Notes: a model not told the origin generated them from the sequence alone. 64,000 bases of DNA from Frigidibacter sp. ROC022 (GCF_024723735.1 NZ_JANQDU010000001.1:434001-498000), one strand, 5' to 3'; positions 45,174 through 55,164 are shown, counted from the first letter of the stretch. Made by a program: numbers and translations.

Positions 45174-45302
45174 ATGAAACCCGATTATCTGGACGACCGC
45201 GCGGCAAGAATTCTCAATACCCTGCTGCGCCCTCCCTATGCACGCGAGATGATTTGGGTTGTGCTCTATCTTCTTGCGATGTGCGTCGGGATGCTGCACT
45301 GA
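45174..45302 (+). CDS. possible 42-residue membrane peptide
   Basis: The frame ATG 45174 to TGA 45300-45302 encodes a peptide with a charged N-terminal half (MKPDYLDDRAARILNTLLRP) and one C-terminal hydrophobic helix (MIWVVLYLLAMCVGMLH). No strong ribosome site is seen before it. It lies about 300 bases downstream of the strong promoter at 44842. The amphipathic-then-hydrophobic pattern is coherent, but with no family match it remains tentative. Confidence 0.35.
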   Translation: MKPDYLDDRAARILNTLLRPPYAREMIWVVLYLLAMCVGMLH

Positions 45303-45715
45303 CACCAGCCCCGCGCGGGCAACTGGCCCTGCAAATGGTGGCGGACCGGTCGTGATCCGGGCAGATCGCGCCTCGGCAAGCGGGGCTTCCGCATGGCATT
45401 TCCGAATGCCGCTGCACCCTGGACCCCGCCATCTGGCGGGGGACGCCGCCTTTGCGGCGCCTTTCCCCCGACGCCACCGTCCTGCGGCCGGCCCGGCCTG
45501 CCGCATGGAGGCTCCGCTCTGATGATTGCCCTCGAACCTCTCCGCCGATCGGCTTAAGCATTGGCAGGAGGGAGGAGGCCGCATGTCCTTGGGAAACCGA
45601 CCGGCGGCCCGGCGGTGCCGGGTCCGACAGGCGCCGGAACCGTGGCGCTCCATGTTCAGCTTCCCGGGGCGCCGCCCATGGCTGCGCCGGGACGCATGCC
45701 ATCAGAGGTAACCAA
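45303..45715. other. gene-free stretch with tandem hairpins
   Basis: 413 GC-rich bases. Two adjacent perfect hairpins lie at 45424-45441 (7-bp stem, ATCT loop) and 45444-45459 (6-bp stem). The second is followed by CCTTTCCCCC, so the pair may terminate transcription from 44842. No credible coding frame is seen; the promoter of the lyase gene should be near the right end. Confidence 0.4.
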
Positions 45716-46621
45716 ATGACCGACATCCAGACGGCGCTCCGCGGCATATCCGGGATCCTGGTGACGCCCTTCGACAGCGACGACCGGCCCGATCCGGCGC
45801 GGCTGTCCCCGATCATCGACCGGGCGGTGCAGGCCGGTGTCCACGCGCTGACCGTCAACGGCAACACCGGAGAGTTCTACGCCCTGAGCGCCGAGGAGGC
45901 GCTGACCATGGCCCGCAGCGTGCCCGAACTTGTCGCGGGCCGTGCGCCGGTGATCGCCGGGGTGGGGCGCAGCCTTGGCGAGGCGCTGGCGCTGGCCAGG
46001 GCCTCGGCCGCGGCCGGGGCTTCGGCGCTGATGATCCACCAGCCGCCGGACCCTTTCGTGTCGCCGCGCGGCCTGGTGGACTATGTCGCCCGGATCGTCG
46101 GCGCCGGCGATGGCCTGCCGGTGGTGCTCTATCTGCGCAACGACGCCATCGGCACCGAAACGATCGCCCGGCTCTGCGCGATCGAGGGCGTGCTCGGGGT
46201 GAAATGGGCGACGCCGAACCCGATGAACCTGGTCCGCGCCATCGCGGCGGCGCCGGAGGGCGTCACCTGGGTCGCCGGGCTGGCCGAGGTCTGGGCCCCG
46301 CCGCTCTATGCCGTCGGTGCGCGGGGCTTCACCTCGGGGCTGATCAACGTCTGGCCGGAACGCTCGATGGCGATCCACGCGGCGCTGGACCGGGGCGACT
46401 ACGGAGAGGCGAACCGGCTGATTGCCGAGGTGCGGGTGTTCGAGGACATCCGGGCCGAGGAACAGAACGGCGCCAATGTCTCGGGAGTGAAATGGGCGCT
46501 GGCCGCGAGCGGGCAGGATTGCGGCCCGGCCCGGCCGCCGGCGGCCTGGCCGCTGACCGCGGATCAGCAGCGGCGCCTGGGCGGGTTCCTGCAGGCCAAC
46601 GGGCTGGCCGCCGGGAAGTGA
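45716..46621 (+). CDS. dihydrodipicolinate synthase-family lyase/dehydratase
   Basis: A 301-residue class I aldolase-type TIM barrel. It has ILVTPFDSDDRPD, ALTVNGNTGEFYALSAEEA (substrate-carboxylate TGE motif), GLPVVLYLRND (catalytic Tyr) and GVLGVKWATPN (Schiff-base Lys). It is not dapA-like in context. It faces a sugar-acid operon (dehydratase, SDR, RbsABC-type importer) and more likely cleaves or dehydrates a 2-keto-3-deoxy sugar acid. The start has AGAGG nine bases upstream. It is convergent with the SDR gene across 31 bp. Confidence 0.85.
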   Translation: MTDIQTALRGISGILVTPFDSDDRPDPARLSPIIDRAVQAGVHALTVNGNTGEFYALSAEEALTMARSVPELVAGRAPVIAGVGRSLGEALALARASAAAGASALMIHQPPDPFVSPRGLVDYVARIVGAGDGLPVVLYLRNDAIGTETIARLCAIEGVLGVKWATPNPMNLVRAIAAAPEGVTWVAGLAEVWAPPLYAVGARGFTSGLINVWPERSMAIHAALDRGDYGEANRLIAEVRVFEDIRAEEQNGANVSGVKWALAASGQDCGPARPPAAWPLTADQQRRLGGFLQANGLAAGK

Positions 46622-46652
46622 CCGGCCGGGGCAGGGCGGCGGGAGCGCCGGA

Positions 46653-47414
46653 TCAGCCGGCAAAGCGGGCCGTCAACCCGCCATCCGCGAACCAGTTCGC
46701 GCCGGTGATGAAAGAGGCCTCGTCCGACAGCAAGAAGGCCGCGACATTGGCGATCTCGGCCGGCTTGCCCATGCGTCCCATCGGATGCGCCGCGATCACC
46801 TGCTCGCGCAGCGCCGGGTCGTGTTTGTCGAAGAACTCCTGGACCAGAAAGGTCTCGGTATAGCCGGGGGACAGGGCATTCACCCTGATCTGGTGCTGTC
46901 CCAGGTCGAGCGCCATCGAGCGGGTCATGCCGACCAGCCCCGATTTGGCGGCGGCATAGGGGAACATGCCCTTGTAGGTCATCTCGGAATGGACAGAGGC
47001 GATGTTGACGATGGCCCCGCGCCGCGCCGCGATCATCCCGGGCAGCACCGCCCGCGCGACCAGCCATGCGGCCTTGAGGTCGACGGCGAAGACGGCGTCC
47101 CACTCCTCTTCGGTCATCGCCACGATATCGGCATAGGTGTTGCGCCCGGCATTGTTGACCAGCCCGGTCACCGGGCCGAACCGTTCGCCGGCCGCGCTGA
47201 CCGCCGCGTCGATGTCCCGGGCCGAGGTCACGCTGCCTTCCGAGAAATGGCACCGCGCGCGCCCGACCTCGTCGAGCAGCGCCTCGCCGCCCTTGGCGTC
47301 CATGTCGATGATCGAGACCGAGGCGCCTTCGGCCAGCGCCTTGCGGACGATCGCGGCGCCGATTCCGCGGCTGCCGCCGGTGACCAGCACATGATGATCC
47401 TTGAGCCTGTCCAT
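46653..47414 (-). CDS. short-chain dehydrogenase (probable sugar dehydrogenase)
   Basis: A 253-residue classical SDR. It has cofactor motif VLVTGGSRGIGAA (NAD(P)-binding TGxxxGxG), IDMDAK (acid after beta-2, favouring NAD), LVNNAGRNTY, catalytic Ser in NIASVHSEMTY and the YAAAK motif (FPYAAAKSG), and C-terminal GRMGKPAEIANVAAFLLSDEASFITGANWFADGG. The TGATG overlap with the enolase-family dehydratase indicates one pathway. Oxidation of a sugar to its lactone is inferred. Confidence 0.88.
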   Translation of the reverse strand: MDRLKDHHVLVTGGSRGIGAAIVRKALAEGASVSIIDMDAKGGEALLDEVGRARCHFSEGSVTSARDIDAAVSAAGERFGPVTGLVNNAGRNTYADIVAMTEEEWDAVFAVDLKAAWLVARAVLPGMIAARRGAIVNIASVHSEMTYKGMFPYAAAKSGLVGMTRSMALDLGQHQIRVNALSPGYTETFLVQEFFDKHDPALREQVIAAHPMGRMGKPAEIANVAAFLLSDEASFITGANWFADGGLTARFAG

Positions 47415-48577
47415 CACCAATCCGCCACGCTGCCGTCGGGATGGAACCACTGCGGTGGCTGCACATCGACATAGGGGTGACGGGCGGCGGCGTCGAAATC
47501 GATCTCGACGCCGATGCCCGGGGCCTGGCTCGGCACGACATGCCCATCGACGATCGGCGTGACCCCCGACACGATCTCGTCGCGCCAGGGCACGTCCGAC
47601 TTCATCACCTCCTGGATCAGGAAATTCGGCGTCGCAAAGCCCATGTGGATGTTGACCATGGTGGCGATCGGGCCCAGCGGATTGTGCGGCGCCATGCTGA
47701 CCCCGAAGGTGTCGCAGAGCGCCGCGATCCGCCGCACCTCGGTCAGCCCGCCGGCGTGGCAGACATCCGGCTGGGCGATGGCAATGGCGCCGGACTGCAA
47801 CAGGGGCAGGAACTCGCGCCGATGCACCAGCCGCTCGCCCGCGGCAATCGGGATCGCCGTCGAACGCGCCACCTGTGCGGTGCCTTCCCAGCTTTCCGGC
47901 TGGCAGGGTTCCTCGATGAACCAGGGCCGATAGGGGGCAAGCGCGGCGGCATATTGAATCGCCATGGCCGCGGTCGTGCGGCCATGCAGATCGACCATGA
48001 TGTCCATGTCGTCGCCGGCACCCTCGCGCGCTGCAGCCATCAGGTCTTCGGCATGGGTCAGCGCCGCCAGCCCGTCCAGCGGCGCGGTGCGGCCGACGGC
48101 CAGGATCTTCACCGCGGTGAAGCCCTCGGCCCGCGACTGCGCCGCCTTCTCGGCGAAGGAGGCCGGCAGCGCATCGTCATAGACCGCGTCCGAGCTTCCG
48201 CCGCCCAGGTGGTCGTACATCCGCAGCCGATCCCGGGTCAGGCCGCCCAACAACTGCCACAGCGGGATGCCCAGATCCTTGGCCTTGAGGTCGTGCAGCG
48301 CCTGGTCGATCCCCGACAGTGCCGACATCGTCACGATCCCGCCCTTGAAGAACGGATGCCGGAACATGATCTGCCACAGATGCTCGATGTTGCGCGGGTC
48401 CTGGCCCAGGATCAGCAGCGACAGATCCTCGATGGCGCCGACCACCGCGCGGGTCTGGAACTCCAGCGTCGCCTCGCCCAGACCGAACAGGCCCGGGACA
48501 TCGGTCTCGACCTGGACGAAGATCCAGTTCCGCAGCCGCGCATTCACCACCTGGGTGTGGATTGCCGTGATCTTCAT
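47414..48577 (-). CDS. enolase-superfamily sugar-acid dehydratase (galactonate dehydratase-like)
   Basis: A 387-residue mandelate-racemase-group enzyme that removes water from an aldonate to give a 2-keto-3-deoxy acid. It has AVKILAVG (general-base Lys region), DIMVDLHGRTT (metal Asp with the DxHGR signature of galactonate dehydratases), FIEEPCQPE (metal Glu), AAGERLVHR (third metal Glu) and MAPHNPLGP (catalytic His). It starts 2 bp after the importer permease. The exact sugar acid is not determined. Confidence 0.88.
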   Translation of the reverse strand: MKITAIHTQVVNARLRNWIFVQVETDVPGLFGLGEATLEFQTRAVVGAIEDLSLLILGQDPRNIEHLWQIMFRHPFFKGGIVTMSALSGIDQALHDLKAKDLGIPLWQLLGGLTRDRLRMYDHLGGGSSDAVYDDALPASFAEKAAQSRAEGFTAVKILAVGRTAPLDGLAALTHAEDLMAAAREGAGDDMDIMVDLHGRTTAAMAIQYAAALAPYRPWFIEEPCQPESWEGTAQVARSTAIPIAAGERLVHRREFLPLLQSGAIAIAQPDVCHAGGLTEVRRIAALCDTFGVSMAPHNPLGPIATMVNIHMGFATPNFLIQEVMKSDVPWRDEIVSGVTPIVDGHVVPSQAPGIGVEIDFDAAARHPYVDVQPPQWFHPDGSVADW

Positions 48578-48579
48578 GG

Positions 48580-49596
48580 CTACCGCCCGGTGATCGACTG
48601 GCGCCGGATCCGGCGGTCGATGATGGTCTGCAGCACGACCGAGACGACAATCACCGTGCCGAAGGCCAGCTGGGTGTAGAAGGCGTTGATGCCGGCCGAA
48701 ACGATCCCGGCGTTGATCGCGCCGATGATGAAGGCCGCGACGAAGGAGCCGACGACCGATCCGGTGCCGCCGAAGACCGAGGTCCCCCCCAGGAACACCG
48801 CCGCGATGGTGAGCAGCAGGAAGCCGTCGCCCATCGTCGGCCAGAAGTAATAGCCGTAGATCGAGGTCATCATCCCGGCAAAGACCGAACAGACGCCGAC
48901 CAGCATGAAGGCGCGCATCTTGACCGAGACCGTGTTGATCCCCATCAGCCGGGCGCTGGTCGGGTTGTCGCCGACAAGAAACACATGCGCGCCGAAGCGG
49001 GTCCGGTTCAGCAGCAGCCAGAGGCCGATGCAGGCGAGGATCATCCACAGGGTCTGGATCGGAATGCCCCAGAGCGGCTCGCGGAACACCGCGTGAAGGC
49101 CCGGGTAATCCTGTGCGGTCAGCGGCACGCCGGACCCGTTCATCAGCACCAGTTCGAGGCCGCGATAGAGAAACCAGGTGCCGATGGTGATGACCAGTGA
49201 GGGGATGTTCAGCTTTGCCACCAGCAGCCCGTTGATCGCGCCGCAGACCGCCCCGGTCAGCAGGCCGAGGATCATCGCGACCGGCACCCCGACCCGCTCC
49301 ACGGTCAGGCAGAAGATGGCGGTGCCGAGCGCCATGACCGAGGGAAAGCTTAGGTCGATCTCGCCGGTGATGACCACGAAGGTCAGCGCCAGGGCGATCA
49401 GGCCGAACTGCGGGGTCGACTGCATGAAGGCCAGATAGATGTTGCCGTTGGTGAACACCGCGGGCGCCGCCGCGACGAAGGAGAGCCAGAGCGCGATGCC
49501 GACCCCGATGATGCCCAGCTGGCTGCCGTGGCGGCGCAGAAGGGACGGTGGCGAAACCCGGTTGTCGGCCGGCTTCGAAGTGCTTGTCTCGGCCAT
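48580..49596 (-). CDS. sugar ABC transporter permease (RbsC family)
   Basis: A 338-residue membrane protein with 8-10 helices. Family marks are ALALTFVVITGEIDLSFPSVMALG (the RbsC GxxDLS motif), GLLVAKLNIPSLVITIGTWFLYRG, NPTSARLMGINT and FLGGTSVFGGTGSVVGSFVAA. GGAGT lies upstream of ATG. It lies 3 bp after the ATPase gene. It forms a homodimeric pore for a monosaccharide importer. Confidence 0.92.
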   Translation of the reverse strand: MAETSTSKPADNRVSPPSLLRRHGSQLGIIGVGIALWLSFVAAAPAVFTNGNIYLAFMQSTPQFGLIALALTFVVITGEIDLSFPSVMALGTAIFCLTVERVGVPVAMILGLLTGAVCGAINGLLVAKLNIPSLVITIGTWFLYRGLELVLMNGSGVPLTAQDYPGLHAVFREPLWGIPIQTLWMILACIGLWLLLNRTRFGAHVFLVGDNPTSARLMGINTVSVKMRAFMLVGVCSVFAGMMTSIYGYYFWPTMGDGFLLLTIAAVFLGGTSVFGGTGSVVGSFVAAFIIGAINAGIVSAGINAFYTQLAFGTVIVVSVVLQTIIDRRIRRQSITGR

Positions 49597-49599
49597 GAT

Positions 49600-50403
<804 letters not shown>

Positions 50404-50420
50404 GTCCTCGTCGGAAATGC

Positions 50421-50441
50421 GGGCGGGCCGTCGGCCCGCCC
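50421..50441 (-). terminator. hairpin between binding protein and ATPase genes
   Basis: A perfect 9-bp GC stem (50421-50429 with 50433-50441) with a 3-base loop. It lacks a T-run and lies directly behind the binding-protein gene, as is common for message stabilisation and reduced expression of the downstream ATPase. Confidence 0.6.
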
Positions 50442-50464
50442 AGTCAGGGAGTGTCTCACCCGGT

Positions 50465-51472
50465 TCAGCGGACTTCGATGGCCGCCAGCGGTGCCACGGC
50501 GGCGACGTTGGTCTTGTCGACGAACGCTCCGGCCGTGTTGATGTCGAGACCGGAGAAGCCGTATTTCTTGGTCAGGCAGATGTTGAGGATCGGCAGATAG
50601 CCCTGCAGGAAGGGCTGCTGGTCGATGACCAGGCTCTGGTAGCCGTTCTCGATCGCCTGGGCGGTGTTGGGGGACATGTCGAACCCGGCGAAATAGACCT
50701 CGCCGGGCTCCAGACCGGCGGCCTGCGCGTAGACGCCGACATTCGCGGTCAGCCCGCCATGGTCGGTGACCACGATCTTGATCCCCGGATTGGCCCCCAT
50801 GACGCCGACGAAGGTGGCGGTTCCGGCGTTCGGGTCGGCGTTGGTCGCGGCGTCGATCTCCTGGTAGATGATCTTGGCGCCGGCCTCGGTGAAGGCATCG
50901 AGCACGCCGACGGTGCGCTGTCCGCGGTCGCCGCCCTGGCCCTTGAGACCCCAGACGAACACCTCGTCGCCCTCTTTCAGGCCGGTCCGCTTGGCCGCTT
51001 CCGCCGCCAGCGCGTGGCCGGCGTCATAGTTCGGCGCACCGACGAAGCCGAAACCCTGTGGCCCGTATTTCTCCTGGCTCGCCCGCAGGGCCGTGTTCAG
51101 GGTGGTGAAGATGATGCCCTGGTCATAGGCCTGCTGCACGACCGGCCCGGTGGCGTCCTCGCCCGCGAAACCGTAGGTCGCGATGCCATCGACGCCGGTC
51201 GCCACCGCCTGCTGCATCTGGGTCAGCATCTTGTTCGGGTCCCAGTCCGAGAAATAGTAGGTGACCTTGGGCCCCAGATCGAGTTCCGCCTGGCGGAAGC
51301 CGTTGTAGACATTGTTGGCGAAGACACCGCCCTGCGGTCCGCCCGGGAAGGCGGCGATGGTCACGCCTTCGCACCAGCGCGGCGCGGGATCGAATGCGAA
51401 TGCGCCGCTGGTTCCCGCCAGCATGAGGGCTGTGGCCCCCATCAGATTGCGCGTGAAGTGATTGGATTTCAT
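50465..51472 (-). CDS. periplasmic sugar-binding protein (family Peripla_BP_4)
   Basis: A 335-residue secreted protein with a signal peptide cut after GAFA near residue 27. GGGAGGAA precedes ATG 51470-51472. The mature part begins FDPAPRWCEGVTIAAFPGGPQGG, with alternating strands and helices, KMLTQMQQAVATGVDGIATYG, GLKGQGGDRGQRTVGVLDAF and VYFAGFDMSPNTAQAIENGYQSLVIDQQPFLQGYLPI, the usual RbsB-fold landmarks. It is the first gene of the leftward importer/sugar-acid operon. Confidence 0.92.
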   Translation of the reverse strand: MKSNHFTRNLMGATALMLAGTSGAFAFDPAPRWCEGVTIAAFPGGPQGGVFANNVYNGFRQAELDLGPKVTYYFSDWDPNKMLTQMQQAVATGVDGIATYGFAGEDATGPVVQQAYDQGIIFTTLNTALRASQEKYGPQGFGFVGAPNYDAGHALAAEAAKRTGLKEGDEVFVWGLKGQGGDRGQRTVGVLDAFTEAGAKIIYQEIDAATNADPNAGTATFVGVMGANPGIKIVVTDHGGLTANVGVYAQAAGLEPGEVYFAGFDMSPNTAQAIENGYQSLVIDQQPFLQGYLPILNICLTKKYGFSGLDINTAGAFVDKTNVAAVAPLAAIEVR

Positions 51473-51655
51473 GATTTCCTCCCTGAGTGTCGGCCAGTGT
51501 GGCGCCTGCCGGCTCCCCTCCGGCGAAGGGGATCGTAAGGGGACAGGAAGAGAAGTGTAAAGCGCAATGCAGCCTTTGCGCGCCATGGCCGTGGGAAAGA
51601 CGCCTGCAGGTGGTGTTTGCTGCAGGGCGGCGTCATCCGCCGCCCGGCGTTTCGC

Positions 51656-52246
51656 CTATTCGGCGCCGGTCACGGTCAGGCCGAGAAGGCGCCAGACCTG
51701 CATGCCGTCGCGGTAGTAATGGATCTGCTCGGCGGGGTATCCGGCCTCGATCATGTTGCGGATCGCGGTGGGCGACTGGCCGCACCAGGGGCCGTTGCAG
51801 AACAAAGCCACCGGCTTCGCCGCGCTGCAGTCCCATCCGTCGAAATCCGGCTCGCAGCCCAGCCGGGCCAGTTCGTCGACCACATAGGTATAGGGAATGT
51901 TGATCGCGCCGGGGATGGTGCCGCCGGCGAACCAGTCCGGGGTGCGGCTGTCCACCACCACGGCCTCGGGGTCCTGCAGCATGGCGATCAGCTCCAGTTC
52001 TCCGATCGTGGTAACGCCCTCGGCGGGGCTGTGCGGCTGGATGCAGAAATTCGGGCAGGGGCGCGAGGTCAGCGCCCAGTCGCCGCCGATCCGGTTGCCG
52101 GTATCCTGAATGCGGCTGATCTCGACCGTGCCATTCGCGGTCGGGACGGTAACGCTGGGCATGTCCTTGGTGATGCCGACCGCATCCTCCGCCAGCGCCG
52201 CGCCGCCGGCCAGTGTCAGGGCGAGCGTCCAGGCAAGTGTCTTCAT
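51656..52246 (-). CDS. periplasmic rhodanese-domain protein
   Basis: A 196-residue secreted protein with signal peptide MKTLAWTLALTLAGGAALA. The rhodanese domain covers about 75-190 (EAVVVDSRTPDWFAGGTIPGAINIPY). The active-site loop reads FCNGPWCGQSPTAIRNM, with a Cys after Trp in the nucleophile position and an additional Cys five residues earlier. Two further Cys (PCPNFC) lie in the N-terminal part. A periplasmic sulfur- or redox-relay role is suggested. It is 100 bp downstream of the TetR gene. Confidence 0.85.
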   Translation of the reverse strand: MKTLAWTLALTLAGGAALAEDAVGITKDMPSVTVPTANGTVEISRIQDTGNRIGGDWALTSRPCPNFCIQPHSPAEGVTTIGELELIAMLQDPEAVVVDSRTPDWFAGGTIPGAINIPYTYVVDELARLGCEPDFDGWDCSAAKPVALFCNGPWCGQSPTAIRNMIEAGYPAEQIHYYRDGMQVWRLLGLTVTGAE

Positions 52247-52346
52247 CGGATGGTCCTCCAGTGGAATGCGCGTTCCGGGACAAGCCTAGCCTCGGAACGG
52301 CACCCCGTCACTGCCGCGGACCCCGGTGAGCGTCGGGCCGTGCGGG

Positions 52347-52928
52347 TCAGCCCGGCGGCAGGCCGCAGGCCAGCCGGCCGGCGCGCAACAGCCCGGCGAT
52401 GCGGGCATCATAGCCGCTGTCCGGCCCCAGTTCGGCGATCAGCGCCCAGAGTGCCACCGCCTGCCAGGCCGCCGCGCCCGGGTCCAGGACCCGGCTGCGC
52501 GGCAGGTCGCGGACCGCCGCCAGGATCGCCGTCGTCAGGCTCTCGGCCAGCTGGTCCAGCCACTCGTCGCGCAGCTTGCGCACCGCAGGCAACCGCCCGT
52601 ATGGGCCGGCGGCGGTGCTCATCAGAAAGCACCCGGCCCAGTCCCGGCCCCGGGTCTCGGCCTCCAGCCGGTCCCAGAAGGCCAGCAGCGGCGCTGCGCC
52701 GGGCGGGCTCAGCCGGTCCAGGCCGGCCTGCAGAACCTGCGCCCGGTAGTGCCGCAGGGTGTCCAGCACCAGCGCATCCTTCTCGGGCCAGAGCGCATAG
52801 AGCCGCTTGCGGTTCAGCCCCGTTGCCGAGACGATTTCCGGATAGGTGGCCCGGTCCGCGCCCCGGCGCCAGAACAGGTCCATTGCCGCCTCGACGGCGG
52901 CATCGCGTCGGGTCTTGCCCAGTGTCAT
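52347..52928 (-). CDS. TetR-family transcriptional regulator
   Basis: A 193-residue repressor. The N-terminal helix-turn-helix (about residues 8-52) reads AAVEAAMDLFWRRGADRATYPEIVSATGLNRKRLYALWPEKDAL. The C-terminal ligand domain has AGCFLMSTAAGPYG near residue 97, like the AcrR subgroup with the GCxL motif. It is probably co-transcribed with or controls the adjacent rhodanese gene. The inducer is unknown. Confidence 0.88.
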   Translation of the reverse strand: MTLGKTRRDAAVEAAMDLFWRRGADRATYPEIVSATGLNRKRLYALWPEKDALVLDTLRHYRAQVLQAGLDRLSPPGAAPLLAFWDRLEAETRGRDWAGCFLMSTAAGPYGRLPAVRKLRDEWLDQLAESLTTAILAAVRDLPRSRVLDPGAAAWQAVALWALIAELGPDSGYDARIAGLLRAGRLACGLPPG

Positions 52929-53057
52929 TCCGTTCCGTCCCAGGTCCGGCCGGGTCGTCCCGGCTCTGTCGTGCAGTTCCTAGAATCCCCGACCGCCCGG
53001 GGAAAGCCCGTTGCCCGGCGGTCTCTGCCCGCCGCAGGGGCCGCGCGGGGCCGGGGT

Positions 53058-53504
53058 TCAGCCGGCCTCGACCTCGGACTTGAATTTCTCGAAGAAGGCA
53101 TCGGCCATCTTGCGGGCAAAGCCGTCGATCAGCCGCGATCCCAGCTGCGCGATCTTGCCGCCGACCTTGGCATCGACGGCATAGGTGAGTTCGGTCCCGC
53201 CGTCCTCGGCATCGGTCAGCTTCACATCGGCGCCGCCCTTGGCAAAGCCGGCGATCCCGCCGGTGCCTTCACCGGCGATCCGGTAGCTTTCGCCCTCGAC
53301 CACGTCCGACAGCACGACCTTGCCCTTGAAGGTCGCCGAGACCGGCCCGACCCGCTGCTTGACCACCGCCTCGAAACCTTCCTCCGGTGACCCTGTCAGT
53401 TCCTGGCATCCCGGAATGCAGGCCTTCAGCGTTTCGGCGTCGTTCAGCCGTGCCCAGACGGTGGCGCGGTCGGCGGCGATGGTGCGGCTGCCGGTCAGTT
53501 CCAT
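53058..53504 (-). CDS. CoxG-like SRPBCC-domain protein
   Basis: A 148-residue START-like fold protein. It begins MELTGSRTIAADRATVWARLNDAETLKACIPGC, the standard CoxG opening, and continues with VKQRVGPVSATFKGKVVLSDV. GGGAGA precedes the ATG. CoxG proteins help anchor CO dehydrogenase to the membrane, but no cox genes are visible here, so the role is uncertain. It is monocistronic. Confidence 0.85.
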   Translation of the reverse strand: MELTGSRTIAADRATVWARLNDAETLKACIPGCQELTGSPEEGFEAVVKQRVGPVSATFKGKVVLSDVVEGESYRIAGEGTGGIAGFAKGGADVKLTDAEDGGTELTYAVDAKVGGKIAQLGSRLIDGFARKMADAFFEKFKSEVEAG

Positions 53505-53749
53505 GGTCAAGTCTCCCAGTTCCCAGGCCCCGTCTCGGGCCGCGGCGGCGGCAGGGGCGTCAGGGCTTTCTAGAAGCGATCCCGAAACCCGTAAAGCGCC
53601 AAACGCGCCGGGGCCGGCCGAATGTCCCCCCGGTCCCCTTCCATGACCTTCCGCAGCCCCCGCCGGCGGGGTCCGGGACGCCGTGACGACAGTGCTAAAG
53701 CTGGATCGGGAGCTTATGCATGGCGTGCCGAAGGACCCGGCCCGCGCCG

Positions 53750-55144
53750 CTACTCGATCCCGTAGGGCAGGGTGCCGCGCCGGTCCGGGTCCACCGTCAG
53801 CCGGCGTTCCAGTGGCGGGACCGAGCGTTGGTGGCAGTCGCGGCGCTCGCAGATTCGGCAGGAGATTCCGATCGGCTCGAACAGGCGCGGATTGTTCAGG
53901 TCGAGATCGTCGGCATAGCAGAGCCGCCCGGCATGGCTGACCTCGCAACCCAGCCCGATCGCATAGCGCGCCACCGGCGCGCCCCAGGAGCCGCCGCCCT
54001 TCGAGACATCGCGGGCCAGGCACAGGTAGCGCACCCCGTCCGGGGTCTCGGCCAGTTGACGCAGGAACCTGCCCGGGGTCTCGAAGGCCTGATGCACGTT
54101 CCACAGCGGGCAGGCGCCGCCGAAGCGGGCGAATTGCAGGCGGGTGGCGGAATGGCGCTTGGTGATCGTCCCGGCCTGATCGACGCGGACGAAGAAGAAC
54201 GGAATGCCCTTGGCGCCGGGCCGCTGCAGGGTCGAAAGCCGATGCGCCACCTGCTCGATCGAGGCGCCGAAGCGGTCGGCCAGCCGCTCCAGATCGTGCC
54301 GGGTCTCTTCGGCGGCGGCCTGAAAGGCGGCATAGGGCATCAGCGCCGCCCCGGCGAAATAGTTGGCAAGGCCGATCTTGGCGATGGCCCGGGCCGCGTC
54401 GGACTGGAACCGGGCCAGGTCCAGCGTCGCCTCGAACAGCTTGTCCTGGGTCAGCAGCGCCACCTGGTGCAGCATTTGGAACCGCTGCGTGGCCTGGGAC
54501 ACGCGGCCCGACAGCACCAGCCGCCGGGTCTGCGGATCATAGCCGCGCATGTCGCCGCCGTCCCGGATTTCCACCTGAACCCGCAACTCGTCCAGCACCC
54601 GCCGCGCGGTCTCCATCACGCCGCCCTGCGCCGTCGGCCCTGTGGCAAAGCGTTCGGCAGCGCGGTCCACGGCGTCGATGTAGTTGTCGCAATAGTGGAA
54701 GAAGTCGCGCACCTCGTCCCAGGGCGAGGCGGCGCTGCCCGACCGGCCCAGGGCCTCGTCCAGCGAGGCCAGCCGCTCATGCGCCTGCCGATAGGCCCGG
54801 TGCAGGTCCAGGAAGGCCCGTGCCAGCCCCGGCGCGTTCGATGCGGTCAGCCGCAGGTCGGCCAGCGGCGGCGCGGCATCGGCAAAGACCGGGTCGGCCA
54901 GCGCCTCGCGCAGATCGCCCACCACCCGCTCGGCATCGCCGGCCCGCAGCTCGGTCACGTCCAGGCCGAACTCGGAGGCCAGCGCCAGCACCACCGTGGT
55001 CGAGACCGGGCGGTGGTTGTTCTCCATCTGGTTCAGATAGGGCAGCGAGACGCCCAGCTTGGCGGCAAAGACCTTCTGCGTCACGCCCAGCCGCATCCGG
55101 GTTTCGCGCAGCTTGGCGCCCGCGTAGAGTTTGCCTGTCGCCAT
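53750..55144 (-). CDS. pccR: PccR/ScfR-type short-chain acyl-CoA-sensing regulator
   Basis: A 464-residue regulator starting at ATG 55142-55144. Residues 6-65 form an XRE helix-turn-helix (RETRMRLGVTQKVFAAKLGVS, LPYLNQMENNHRPVS). A long middle domain includes an IrrE/ImmA-like stretch (HQVALLTQDKLFEA, ANYFAGAALMPYAAF). The C-terminal ScfR domain has GACPLWNVHQAF and a Cys-rich end (CRICERRDCHQR). In R. sphaeroides PccR activates propionyl-CoA carboxylase genes at TTTGCAAA repeats. Matching repeats lie in front of this gene and of pccB, so autoregulation is likely. Confidence 0.92.
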   Translation of the reverse strand: MATGKLYAGAKLRETRMRLGVTQKVFAAKLGVSLPYLNQMENNHRPVSTTVVLALASEFGLDVTELRAGDAERVVGDLREALADPVFADAAPPLADLRLTASNAPGLARAFLDLHRAYRQAHERLASLDEALGRSGSAASPWDEVRDFFHYCDNYIDAVDRAAERFATGPTAQGGVMETARRVLDELRVQVEIRDGGDMRGYDPQTRRLVLSGRVSQATQRFQMLHQVALLTQDKLFEATLDLARFQSDAARAIAKIGLANYFAGAALMPYAAFQAAAEETRHDLERLADRFGASIEQVAHRLSTLQRPGAKGIPFFFVRVDQAGTITKRHSATRLQFARFGGACPLWNVHQAFETPGRFLRQLAETPDGVRYLCLARDVSKGGGSWGAPVARYAIGLGCEVSHAGRLCYADDLDLNNPRLFEPIGISCRICERRDCHQRSVPPLERRLTVDPDRRGTLPYGIE

Positions 55145-55164
55145 GGTCGCCGTCCGATGCCCTG

